From Cristatella mucedo (taxonomy: Eukaryota > Bryozoa > Phylactolaemata > Cristatellidae), in NCBI GenBank assembly GCA_009760855.2, contig WPIO01000043.1, positions 1,056,001 to 1,120,000 on the forward strand: a DNA stretch of 64,000 nucleotides, read 5' to 3'. A model generated the notes under the pieces. The model saw only the letters and a program-made list of their open reading frames with translations, made no database searches and was not told the DNA's origin. This document shows, piece after piece, positions 12,050 to 21,545 of the stretch (positions within the stretch are counted from its first letter, which is position 1; every line of letters starts with the position of its first letter). The translations under genes were made by a program, and so were the position numbers.

Positions 12050-13905
12050 TGACTGACTGACTGACTGACTGACTGACTGACTGACTGACTGACTGACTGA
12101 CTGACAGACAGACAGACAGAAAAGGGGGAAATGGTCAGCAAATGTAAAGCACCTAGGAACAGATTGAGTTCTCTGGGGGCACTTTATCAAGTGCATTATT
12201 ATTATTATTAATGGAGAGGAATTGAGGACCAACCAATACGGTCGAGGGTTCGATCCCCTTGGCATATGTGACGTGCCTGAATAGAGATTAAGTTCTCTTA
12301 GGGTTCAATAAAAATAAATAATAGTTTGTATTGTAAACAGCAAGATGGGCCTCTAACGACAGCATCTAGAATCAGTTAAAAGAAAGCTAGGAGTGTGCAT
12401 CCTGGTGTTTGAGTACTTGCCTCAGCCCCTTGGGTACAAAAAATGTGAACGTCTTGCCAGTACAGTCACTTGTTGTAATCGGCACTGGCAGCATGAATCT
12501 GCGAGCTCGAATATTGGCCGGTATTTGGCTGTCATTTAGTGAGGATGTTGGTATATGCTGATCCGTCAGAGCAGGTACCTAGCTATCGCCCTAGGGTTGT
12601 GGGGTGCATTAGTTATTGTGTCGTTTTCATGACAAGGGCCAGCAGTATGACCAGGGTGGAGAGAATCATAAATCATGCTGCTTCATTAGATGAAGTCTGT
12701 TGGCTACCTTGTACATACAGAAAGCCTCCTAAAGCTTTGAAAACGCTGTAGAAAATTCTGTCATAACACCAACTTGGTCGTTGTGCTTTGTGGAGTTACA
12801 GATACCTTAAATTACGCGTGAGTGGAGAGCAGGGAGTAGCGTAGGGCAACAGAATACATATCCCAGCATTCCTGAAAGGTTCACCCTTGTCCGATTTATG
12901 TCGTTGTGGCTGGATGTTAGGATCGTTGATGTCAATTCGTGGTCTTTTGATGTGGCCGAATGTTGGCAAATCCTCGATTAAATTCGTTCTATTGTCGAGT
13001 CGTGGCAATTTGGTCGCTTAGTTTCATTATGTTAGTAAGTCGGGCTTCCTTTGTCATTCATTGGCTTTATTTTGCTACTGTATATATATCTTCACGTCAG
13101 CCCTACTCATTGAGCATTCTAGCACTTTGCTAGAGAGCAAGAGAGACATTTGTCACGTCAAAAAGTAGTGCTGAACCCACAGCCTCCGAAATCCTACACA
13201 ATAGTCTCACTGAGAGTAGCACCAGATGAGTAAGCTGGCCATGATAACCTTTAAAGCTCGTGTGCCGCTGTATAGATGAAGCTGTTGAATCAGCTGTCGT
13301 TAATTTTGCATGTCTGCTGCCGTTGGCATCTTTCGTCATTTTTTAGCTTGTTAATGCAGGCCCCGTGCCATAAAGAGCCCGATTGCGTTTGCCAGTAACT
13401 AGCACCACAGCAGTAATTTTGTCACTTCCTTATTTGCAGGAGAACGCCCCGTACAACAAGGGAGCATTTCGGATTCAGATAGATTTCCCACCCGAGTATC
13501 CTTTCAAGCCTCCCAAGATCACTTTTAAGACAAAAATCTACCACCCTAACATTGATGAGAAGGGTCAAGTGTGTTTGCCGATTATTAGTGCAGAAAACTG
13601 GAAGCCAGCGACGAAAACTGATCAAGGCAAGCAGCCTCGCGGCAGCAGTTGCACGAGCTTGATTCAGCCTGGCCTTTGTTCTGTCGGTTGCTGCCTGTGT
13701 TGCAGCTCGTGCTGAGCACTGAAGTTTACATTCTGGTCGACTCGTTGTAGTCATTAACTCGCTAATTGCTCTGGTCAACGATCCGGAACCCGAGCATCCT
13801 CTGCAGGCAGATCTGGCTGAGGAGTACACCAAAGACCGGAAGAAATTCATGCGTAACGCTGAGGAGCATACAAAGAAGTTTGCCGAGAAGAGACCGGCCG
13901 ACTAA
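10202..13905 (+). CDS. UBE2L3: UBE2L3-like (UbcH7) ubiquitin-conjugating enzyme E2, exons 2-4
   Basis: E2 enzyme that takes ubiquitin from E1 on a catalytic cysteine and passes it to HECT and RBR ligases in cytosol and nucleus. Exons are 10202-10297 (32 codons, starting ELLDLRQSG), 13440-13626 (starting [10 protein letters not shown]) and 13751-13905 (ending AEKRPAD, stop TAA). The phases join without a break. With a nine-residue first exon, the length would be 154, the same as human UBE2L3. Visible features are the E2 core PEYPFKPPK, the HPN motif and the catalytic Cys (residue 86 by that numbering) in GQVCLP. Phe63, Pro88 and His119 are also conserved; the latter two are residues known to limit this E2 to cysteine-type ligases. 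Intron 2 (10298-13439) is full of repeats. Intron 3 is a GC-AG intron. The first exon was not found. No frameshift or missing key residue is seen, so the gene looks functional. Confidence 0.95.
10348..10506. repeat. 29-bp minisatellite in UBE2L3 intron 2
   Basis: About five tandem copies of a 29-base unit starting GATTGCTCCTCCAGTGCTAC, with small differences between copies. It begins only about 50 bases after the exon 2 donor. Open frames through it are repeat artefacts. Confidence 0.9.
10872..11022 (-). mobile_element. tRNA-derived SINE, type A
   Basis: Same family as 6643-6808. It has the terminal word GCTGATTTAACAGCC, the GGATTCGAACCC B-box complement, and the ACGACCTCGG inverted repeat. 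The head is cut short near 11022 where other sequence joins. It lies inside UBE2L3 intron 2. Confidence 0.85.
11050..11348 (+). mobile_element. degenerate LINE 3' end with family 1-type tail
   Basis: The segment ends in GCCTAGAAAGAGATTAAG, TTCTCTGAGGGCGC, TTTATCAAGTGC and (ATT)n, the standard stem-loop and tail. Upstream sequence differs from family 1. It may be a remnant of a third, related family (weak likeness to the NSLP...FK..L...LF pattern). Confidence 0.7.
11677..11862. mobile_element. hAT-type MITE with 8-bp target duplication
   Basis: A 186-base non-autonomous element. The left terminus is CAGTGGTTCTCAACCT and the right terminus is the imperfect inverse (AGATTGAGAACCCCTT). Both sides are flanked by the same 8 bases, CTGTACAC (11669-11676 and 11863-11870). 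The 8-bp duplication and the CAGTGGTTCTCAACC end, with the internal GGGTCGCGACCC motif, are typical of the hAT superfamily. It has no coding capacity and sits in UBE2L3 intron 2. Confidence 0.95.
11997..12119. repeat. (CTGA)n/(CAGA)n tetranucleotide repeat
   Basis: GACA units pass into a long ACTG/CTGA array and back to GACA units. The serine-rich or Val/Ser/Gln frames across it are artefacts. Confidence 0.97.
12133..12213 (+). mobile_element. solo LINE family 1 3' tail
   Basis: Only the last 80 or so bases of a family 1 LINE: GCAAATGTAAAGCACC, the stem-loop, TTTATCAAGTGCATTATT and an ATT tail. An extremely 5'-truncated insertion. Confidence 0.85.
12214..12325 (+). mobile_element. SINE type B fragment
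   Basis: A B-box-like GAGGGTTCGATCCCC is followed by TGCCTGAATAGAGATTAAG and TTCTCTTAGGG, the SINE version of the LINE stem-loop, and then an A-rich tail. The A-box end is truncated or degenerate. It directly follows a solo LINE tail. Confidence 0.7.
12690..12812 (+). mobile_element. degenerate LINE family 2 3' end
   Basis: The words GAAGTCTGTTGGCTACC and TTTGTGGAGTTACAGATACC, in this order and spacing, match the 3' end of family 2 copies at 15540-15672 and 20810-20942. The sequence between them is strongly diverged. Confidence 0.6.
13627..13750 (+). other. GC-AG intron 3 of UBE2L3-like gene
   Basis: A 124-base intron. The upstream exon ends CAAG and is followed by GCAAGC; the downstream exon starts after TTGTAG. 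Only this boundary keeps the frame (phase 1, G|TC giving Val) and restores the family sequence KTDQ-V-I. Apart from the GC start, the donor matches the usual consensus well, as is typical of GC-AG introns. Confidence 0.88.
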
Positions 13906-14484
13906 GCACTCCCCTTGAGCCTGTGTGCAACTGCCGCCTGAGAGTAGCCGCACACTGGTGTGTGTCAACCGCTTTGATCAGCTGTCGAATGGCTTTTTCA
14001 GAGATTGCTCGGCCATGCGAGGCTGTAGCCTTTGCATTCAAGTTGGCGACGAGCCGGCAGCTGCTGCTGCTGCAGGCTAGTACTTGGCAACCAGCTCGAT
14101 GTGAGGCAGCTGTTCTGCCTGGCTGGACGTAGCCAGTACACCTACATCTAAATGAGAACAAAGCTGCCGGCTACAAAGACTTGCGATACTGGAAATTGAT
14201 CGGTTCATTGTTATCCAAGGCTTTGAAGATGCTTAGCTTAAACAATACACGGTGATTAATGCAAGTGCCGAGGCATGCTTTGTCGGCCGACTGATCGGTG
14301 GCGGTTTCTTTACTTATCTGGTTATATTTAGCAGCCTTTATAATAGTTACTCGTTGGCTAGATGCGTGCATCGACAGCCTCGATATGCAGTGAACATGAC
14401 ACTCTAGAGTGCTCCTGACAAGCATGCTCCCGTTCATTCTATCCGTGTACAGAGTCGTGGGGATTCCTTTCAATTTACAAAAAA
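13906..14484. other. UBE2L3 3' flank
   Basis: Presumed 3' UTR and flank. I saw no AATAAA signal close to the stop codon and no other feature. Confidence 0.45.
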
Positions 14485-15672
14485 CTTCAAAAGATGCACC
14501 ATGTTAAGCCCAGGGTTGAGCGACGTTTTAAGAAATCGGAGTGTGATGCAGATCTAGTCAATTTCAGAGACTCCGTTTATACCCAGAAGCTTAGTTTTCA
14601 CTCGAAAACTGAATTCCGGCCAGTCGGACACTGAACAGATTTATAAGACAGTAAACAATTTACTGGCCAATGCTGAGAGGTCGGGCTGCTCCTAGGACAC
14701 CCTAAGCCTGTGGCAGGATAAAAATCCTTCGCTCTTCTAATAGGTGATGCTATTGTGGGACCATCACCACTTGCTCAAAATTTAGGTGTTTTCGACAGCT
14801 GCCTCAATTTTAAAAACATTTAGAAGACTGCTTCTACAGCTAGCCATCACGTCCGATCCCTATCCAAGATAAGGAGCTGTCTTCCACGGTGGCTTGCAAA
14901 AAATTTGAATAGCTCCGTAGTTCTGTCTCGGCTTGATTAATGTAATTTCCTTCTGGCTGGGCTACCAAAGAAAGTAACTAGGCCACTGCAGCTGACTGAA
15001 TATGGCTGCAAGGCTAGTCTTCAAGTCCCAGAGGTTTGAGCACGTGACTCCTTTGCTAAAAGAGGTAGGATAGCTGACGGACGATCGACGGATAAAGCCA
15101 AGTTCTTATGCTGACCGACAAGGCTCACTGCTGCTTGACTCCTCCATACCTAGCTGAACTGCTGCACCAGTTTCAGCCTGTTCGCGCCCTCAGGTCCTGT
15201 GGGGATAATAAATTAGCTGTTCCATTCCTCTGCTTAAAGATCGTTGGCACAGAAGCTTTAGCTCTGCAGATCCTAGACTGTGGAACTCGCTTTCACAGTT
15301 CTTACCCAACGACAACTACTCCCTTGCTGCCGACGGTGGCTCCTCCTTTCCAGGGGTCCTGAGCAGCTACTTCCATGCTACTCAATTGCATTTCACTTTA
15401 CAGCAAATGTAAAGCGCCTAGAGAGAGAGATTAAGTTCTCCGAGGGCACTTTATCAAGTGAATTATTATTATTATTATTACTCACTACCTCAACTGCTCT
15501 CCTGACTCTGCTATGCTTCCCACTTCCTCTTTGTTATGTGAGACGAAGTCTGTTGGATACCGAATGCGTACCGAAAGCCGCTTAGACTGTGAGTTAGCTA
15601 TGTAAAACTCTCCTGCCTAACACCCACATAGTCATGACTTTGTGGAGTTACAGATGGTGATACATTACACTT
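14485..15672 (+). mobile_element. LINE family 2 relic with internal deletion and a nested insertion
   Basis: It starts in the linker region (GATGCACCATGTTAAGCCC, also seen at 60095), then skips the RT core and continues in the C-terminal part. A frame there gives AELLHQFQPVRALRSC. The 3' end reads CTTTGTGGAGTTACAGATGG then TACATTACA. Many frameshifts and stops. A family 1 tail is inserted at 15385-15480. Confidence 0.85.
15385..15480 (+). mobile_element. 96-bp LINE family 1 tail nested in family 2, TSD TACTCA
   Basis: It interrupts the family 2 sequence between GCTACTCA and CTCACTACC, which are contiguous in the copy at 20740-20756. The inserted part is the last ~96 bases of family 1 (GCAAATGTAAAGCGCC, stem-loop, TTATCAAGTG, ATT repeat). 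The hexamer TACTCA is present at both ends (15379-15384 and 15479-15484), as expected of target-primed insertion. Confidence 0.9.
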
Positions 15673-16279
15673 TGCTGGAATGGCGAGGAGTCGCTGTCGA
15701 GTAGTGAGCACTATCTGCTGTATCCAAGATAGATCTACGGGGGGGGGGAGGGAGGCTGGAGTTGCAAAGGCTATGCCTAGCATAATGTAAGTAATCTCTG
15801 TGATGGTGTTCATAAACGACAACCGGTGTTATAAAAGACGTGTGCTGTGGTTGATGTTCTGTAATATTTTGCATTTTCAAGGGACTTTGAAAGTGAAAAA
15901 ATAGCACGGATAGCTTACTGATACCTAGTGAGCATCGTACAAATTATCGTAACTATTATAATAATAGTTTCGGATATATAGCTACCTAAGTAAACCCAAT
16001 CACTAGTCCAATACTTTAAAATGCAAGTAGGGAACATTAGAGATTCAGGCTACCAAACAATAATTTTGAAAGAACCGTCGAGCTTTGATCAGTTATTTAA
16101 ATAATGCCAAGACAAGGAAAGTCAATATCTCAGTCGGCATTCAGTCGCAGGCTGAAGGAGAATAATAAATAATTTTGAGGGTGATTTGTCTCAGTTTAAT
16201 GATGTAATTTAGTGGAGCAAGCGCCAGTGTCAGCCCTGAGTCAGATGTTTGCTTCTACGTAAGGTCAATCATGGCATAA
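15673..16279. other. no recognised feature
   Basis: No gene or repeat was recognised apart from a short G run near 15740. Confidence 0.5.
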
Positions 16280-16625
16280 CTTAAAGACTAGTCAGACGAA
16301 TAGGTGCAACGGCAGGAAGCCTCATGAGAAAGCATTTTTGATAGGTAGGCCAGAGCAAGAGTGGAAATACTTAAAGAGTTGAGTGACATAACGTTGAAGT
16401 CTACAGGTTTTGGATGGGAAGCTAGTAGAGATAGTATCGGCACAATGTGGCAGCTACATCGTTCACTAGTAACAACCTTAGCTGAAGAAATTAGCACCAA
16501 CCAAAAGGTCAATTCAATACTGAGGAAAACCTCCAAGAAGAGAGTTACAGAGAAGTCTTCAAAATTACATGGAAAGAGGAAAGATCCACTTCGCTGGTGT
16601 ACCCCAATGTAAAAATGACTGTATA
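16280..16625 (-). mobile_element. very degenerate LINE family 1 fragment
   Basis: A minus-strand frame retains CSCHI, LALAYLS and LSHEAS in the order seen in the family 1 C-terminal region (SCHITPLL...LAPAYLSDLLPHQAK). Both ends are lost. Confidence 0.6.
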
Positions 16626-16659
16626 TAGGCAATATCGCTTTGCTGAACGACTAAGTTGG

Positions 16660-17490
16660 CGTAGACTGACTTGATTGTAGACCTGACGCGGTCTTTTAGC
16701 GAACAGTCTGCCTACTTTCAGCTGCATAACATTGCTAAAATTAGGGCTGGTTCAGACAGGGGTACCACATTAAACTGATCCTTGCATTTGTATCATCCCT
16801 TCTTGACTTCTGCAACTCACTGCTTGCTGATCTACCGGCCTATGCAATCAGGCGCTTACAGCTTGTCCCAAACTCGGCAGCTAGGCTTGTCTGTCGCGAA
16901 CCTCAGAGTCGCCACATCACACCACTTCTCACCGACCTGCACTGGCTACCGGTCAAGCAAAGCATCGACTTCAAGGTTTTGTCACTCACTTTTAGGTCCC
17001 TCCATTCTTTGGCTCCAGCTTGCCTATCAGATCTACTCGCCCACCAGGGTAAGCATCGTACCACCTCTTTTCGGAATCTAATCGTTCACCTATGCGTTGA
17101 ACGAACCTCAAATTCTTTGGAGACCGTGCCTTTAGTTCGTATGCTCTCAAAGCCTGGAAGTCACTTCCGACTTGCGTCGCGACATTATCTAACTTGACCA
17201 TATTTAAAAAGAGACTAAATCGTATCTATTTTTCATAGGATTTAGTGGGTCCCTGTGATTCGTCGTTAATGTGCTTCTGCATGCTGACACTTTGCATGCT
17301 GCCGCTAACTATAAATACGTGCTGACCCTGTGAATGTGAATGTCACCGCCTAACCGTGTTAAGCTTGTTGTTCATTGAGCATTCTACCGCCAACCATTCG
17401 GTCATGCTTCCTTTACAGCAAATGTAAAGTGCCTAGAGGTAGATTGAGTTCGCTGAGGGTGACATAAAAAGCATAATAACAATGACAGTT
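16660..17490 (+). mobile_element. LINE family 1 C-terminal relic with 3' end
   Basis: Begins near the region SAYFQLHNIAKI, covers the HWLPVKQ and RSLHSLAPA blocks in shifting frames, then the 3' UTR and a diverged stem-loop (GTAAAGTGCCTAGAGG...GCTGAGGGTGAC). The (ATT)n tail is eroded. It lies head to head with the minus-strand fragment just upstream. Confidence 0.88.
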
Positions 17491-18500
17491 ACGATTAGAA
17501 TAAAGAAATCGAGTAAATCCAGTATTTCCGGCGGCATAATAATAAAAGTCTGTAGGGTGCTAAGCGTTTGAATTGGAAAGAATCTGGACCGAAATTATGA
17601 CGAGGAGACTTATCCAGATCGTCGAGGCAGCCCTTACTTGAAGCATTGAAGCACCTAACGGACTGCCGTCGGTCATTGATATCTACTCTCTGGGAAATCT
17701 AGTTACGATATTACCCAAACCGCAGCAGAGCAAAGCCAATGATGCCCACGTGACAGAAAATATGCGACCATGAGATCTACATAATCGAGCGTCTCAGCGA
17801 GACTCCTTTAGATTCCATCAAAATCGCCGATGGCGGCAAACAGCCACCGTGCAGTTTCGCGACTGTCTAGCGATTACCAACAAATCCTGGCTATAATTTG
17901 CATGGTAGGTTTAAGGTTTTAGTGTAGGAATTTTGCTCATAAAAGCGACCACTTATTTAGTTCGTTTGATAGGTGCGAGTGAAGGGAGAGATAGCTGAAG
18001 CTATTCAAGCTCTCCTCATTTGGGGCCTAGAAAGCCTTGTGACACTTGACATTTACGACGTCGGCAGAAAAGACTTTTTCCTTATCGTTCGCTCCGAGTT
18101 CGTTCGATCTGTTCGTCTGATTTGAAGAAGAAGTTCAATGAAAAAGTTTGATGAAGAAGCTCGTCTGATTTGCCTCACAATGGAATGCTGCAACGTGACA
18201 ATAACCTGTGTTCAAGTTTGTTCCTCTGACAAAGCAGACTGCATGCCATCATCCAGATCGTCTACGACAAGTGCACTCAGTGAATTTGGAGGACTGGTAA
18301 GTGCGGGCGTAGGCATGCCAGCATTGTTGGACTCAGGCCACTCCGCTCGGTCAACGGGGCCTTGCCGTGTGCCAGCTCGTTAGGTATGCAGACTGGCGGT
18401 ATCAGCTAGGCTGGATTTATTTGCAACGGGTCAGGTCGTCTGACCCACTGGCCGTGCAGTGACCTACTTTCAGCTAGTCCACCGGCCTGTGCGGGTGCTA

Positions 18501-18532
<32 letters not shown>

Positions 18533-19616
18533 CTTTCTGGCTCTTCTTCTTTTCTCTCCTCGAGCTCCGGAGCTGCTTCTACGAGGGCTACTGCACAACA
18601 CTATGCACTCGCGCTCGCCGGCGTTGCCGGCGTACGTTACAATACAGCCGTCGTCATCTCTACTGCGACTCGCTTGTGTGGTGGTGGCTCCGTTCTTCGC
18701 AGGAGCCCCCCCCCCCCAATAAGCACTTGCATGAAAGAGCATGCAAAAGATTGTGACCACCTGCGCATCGACAGGCGCACGAGAACTAATTTGGACGTGC
18801 CAGCTACTAACTTTAGGGTCCTACTGCTGGCTTTGAGTATCTTCTTGAGTGCTTTCGCATATCTTTCCACGAATGATCTCGCAGTGTTTTGCCAGCCAAT
18901 TTAAGCGGCAGCGCGCCTCGTTTGAGGTTAACTCTGGCTAATCGCTACTCTCATAGCGACCCTTAAAGCACCAGCCTAGAGACTTGGTTTCGGGCGATGT
19001 GCACAAAGGCTCACTGTTATTAATCACTACCAACCAAGGCAAACTCCAATGTCTAAAAAATGCATAGATGAGTCACTAAAGCGTAATCTAGAATTTATTC
19101 CCGTCGACCATCAGCCATCTCTGTCAGTACTCATGTAGTTTGACATTCTCCAAGCGGCAGGTACGCTATACCGAGCAGAACAGCGAAGCGGGCTCCAAGA
19201 AGTTTATTCGCACGGACGCCGAAGGGGCCAGTACGAGACTGCTTTGCTCAGCGTACTCGACGCAACTCCCGGGCCTTCGCCATCCGTTACTTATATATCA
19301 TTGCCACAAATCACAACAGCCCACAAATCAACGACAGCGTCACAATCTCAAAATAGCCACAACTCACATGCCAGGTTGTATCTAGTGATCCGTGTGGCGA
19401 TCTAGCAGATCATTTTTCAAGTGGCTTTGTCGAATATATAAAGTATACATGTGATCCGGAAGTACATTCTAAGGTAACATCTCGGCTAGGGTTCCCCTCA
19501 TGATGCACACCTAACGAGTGCTTTATCTCAATGTCCACCGTCAAGGCTGCCACTTGTGATTTCATCTCGAAGTTCGTGTTCCAGTCTAAGAAGACCATAC
19601 GTGCTCTAAACGCCAT
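17491..19616. other. no recognised gene; CT run at 18507-18532
   Basis: No exon of a known family was found. A (CT)n run occurs at 18507-18532 and a run of C at 18708-18717. Confidence 0.45.
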
Positions 19617-19647
19617 GGATATGTAAAGTGGCTAGAAAGAGACATAA

Positions 19648-19790
19648 AGTGGTACCTCGGCTTACGAGTTTATTTCGTTCCGTGCCGGAGCTCGGAACAC
19701 AAATTACTCGTATGTCAAATCAATTTTACCAACTTAAATGAATTGATATGCCATTAATTCATTCCAGACCTTAAAAAACGCTGAAATTTT
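19648..19790 (+). mobile_element. mariner-like terminal sequence
   Basis: AGTGGTACCTCGGCTTACGA, then ATTCGTTCC-like and CTCGTATGTCAAATCAATTTT words, then AATTCATTCCAGACC. This is the kind of terminal sequence I know from non-autonomous mariner/Tc elements. A matching inverted end was not located, so length and type are uncertain. It follows a fragment of LINE stem-loop at 19617-19645. Confidence 0.5.
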
Positions 19791-20349
19791 TTCACATGTT
19801 TTGAAATTAAAAATTTACTTATAAATAACGAATACTGTTTTGAAAACAATGCAACAGAATGCCTTGAAATAAACAGTTTTTAATAATCGTAATGTGCGGG
19901 AGTAACTTAGAGATCAGAGGACTTGAAAATGCTAATAGAGTTGGAGGAGAAAGGCTAAGATGCCTAAAGAATGCAATACACGCAGGAGTTTCACTCTTGG
20001 CTTCGAGTCAGCCAATTCAACGTTGCTGTGAGGTGTCGCATCACACTTGCTGTAATTCGTCGCTTGGACGATATACGTGTAGTCCGACTTGGCTGTTGAA
20101 AAGAGTACTGAGCGCTGTGCTATGGAATCTTTGCTAAACAAAAATTCAAGCATTTCATTGATGCCGTATTCCTCTTTAGTCAGCAGAAGTACGTGTTACA
20201 GTTTTGCAGCTACAAGCCGTTAGTCAAGCTCCAAGGCTTAATCAGTATTTATCGAACGACCGGAAAGACTTGCAGGCCGATGCTTAATCCACAAGGCCCC
20301 CATAGCTTGGCTCATCCATAGCTTCCCACTTTATTTGTATCGTGAGAAT

Positions 20350-21545
20350 AAGTCTGTTAATAATAATAATATGTTTGATAAAGAGCCCTCAGAAAGCTCA
20401 ATCTCGCTCTAGGCACTGTACGTTTGCTGCAAAGGAAGCATGATCAAATGGTTAGTGGTAGAATGATCAATGGTCAACAAGAATAAAATGGCTAGGGGTC
20501 ACATGCACACGGTCAGCATGCGAGTGTAGTTAGTGGCAGCATGCATAGTGTCAGCACTCATAAACATATAAAGGTCGGATAGTTGGGACGAACCCACTGA
20601 ACGCTGTAACAAATAGGTGCGTTTTCAGTTTCTGGTCCTAGACTGTGGAACTCGCTTCTACAATTCTTACGAAACGACAACTACTCTCCTACTGCCGACT
20701 ATGGCTCATCCTTTTCAGCGGTCCTGAACTGCTACTTCTATGCTACTCACTACCTCAACTGCTCTCCTGACTCTGCTATGATTTCCACTTTCTCTTTGTT
20801 GCGTGAAACGAAGTCTGTTGGCTACCGGCTGCGTACCGAAAGCCGCTTAGGCTGTGAGTGCGCTATACAAAACTCTCCTGCGTAACACCCACATGGTCTT
20901 TATGACTTTGTGGAGTTACTGACGGAGATACATTACATTACATTCTTTTTAAATATGGACAAGTCAGGAGATGTCGTGAGGCAACTCGAGAGTAAGTCCC
21001 AGGTTTTGGGAGCATGCGAAATAAAAGCACGGTCTTCAAAAGATTTGAGATTTGTAGAAGGAATGGGTAAACAGTTAGATTAAAAAAGTGGGTGGTACGA
21101 AGCTTAGCCTGGTAGATCTGATAGGTAGGCTAGAGCCACATAATCAGGGGACCTAATTGTGAGTGACAAAACCTTGAAGTCGAAGTGTTGCTTGACTGGG
21201 AGCCTATGCAGGTCAACGGAAAGTGGTGTGATGTGGTGACTGTGAGGCTCACGACAGACAAGCCTAGCTGCAGAGTTTTGTACCAGCTGTAAGTGCCTGA
21301 GTGCACAGGCCGGTAGACCAGCAAGAAGTGAGTTACAGAAGTCAAGACGCGATGTCACAAATGTATGGACCAATTTACATATGGTATCACTGTTTAAACA
21401 AACCTGAATTTCAGCAATTTTATATAGCTAAAATTATACGGACTTTATTGTGGAGCTGATGTTGTCGTCTATTGAAAGGTCACTGTGGAACATGACGCTT
21501 TGATTTCATGCAGATTTAATATTCATTTCAGATTCAACAGAACAT
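20350..21545 (-). mobile_element. LINE family 1 relic split by a family 2 insertion
   Basis: Minus-strand copy with its 3' end at 20350-20430 (ATT-type tail, stem-loop), 3' UTR to about 20629, a gap filled by a family 2 element, then the C-terminal coding region from 20943 to about 21545. Frames retain HAFVTSRLDFCNSLLAGLPA-like sequence at about 21300-21370. 5'-truncated. Confidence 0.88.
20633..20942 (+). mobile_element. LINE family 2 3' end nested in family 1
   Basis: A plus-strand family 2 segment from the GGTCCTAGACTGTGGAACTC block to the 3' end GGAGTTACTGACGGAGATAC plus TACAT repeats. It interrupts the family 1 sequence GTTTTCA(A)GTTCTTTTTAAA. A short TTCT duplication is seen at both junctions (about 20630 and 20943-20946). 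Confidence 0.88.

Noticed and set aside
12000-12120. CRISPR array
   Set aside because: Short tandem units without unique spacers in animal DNA; a microsatellite.
11896-12265. Ser/Val/Gln repeat frames on the minus strand
   Set aside because: Product of the CTGA/CAGA tetranucleotide array.
13422-13850. 142-codon minus-strand frame opposite UBE2L3
   Set aside because: It is a shadow of exons 3 and 4; the plus strand matches a known family with correct splice sites.
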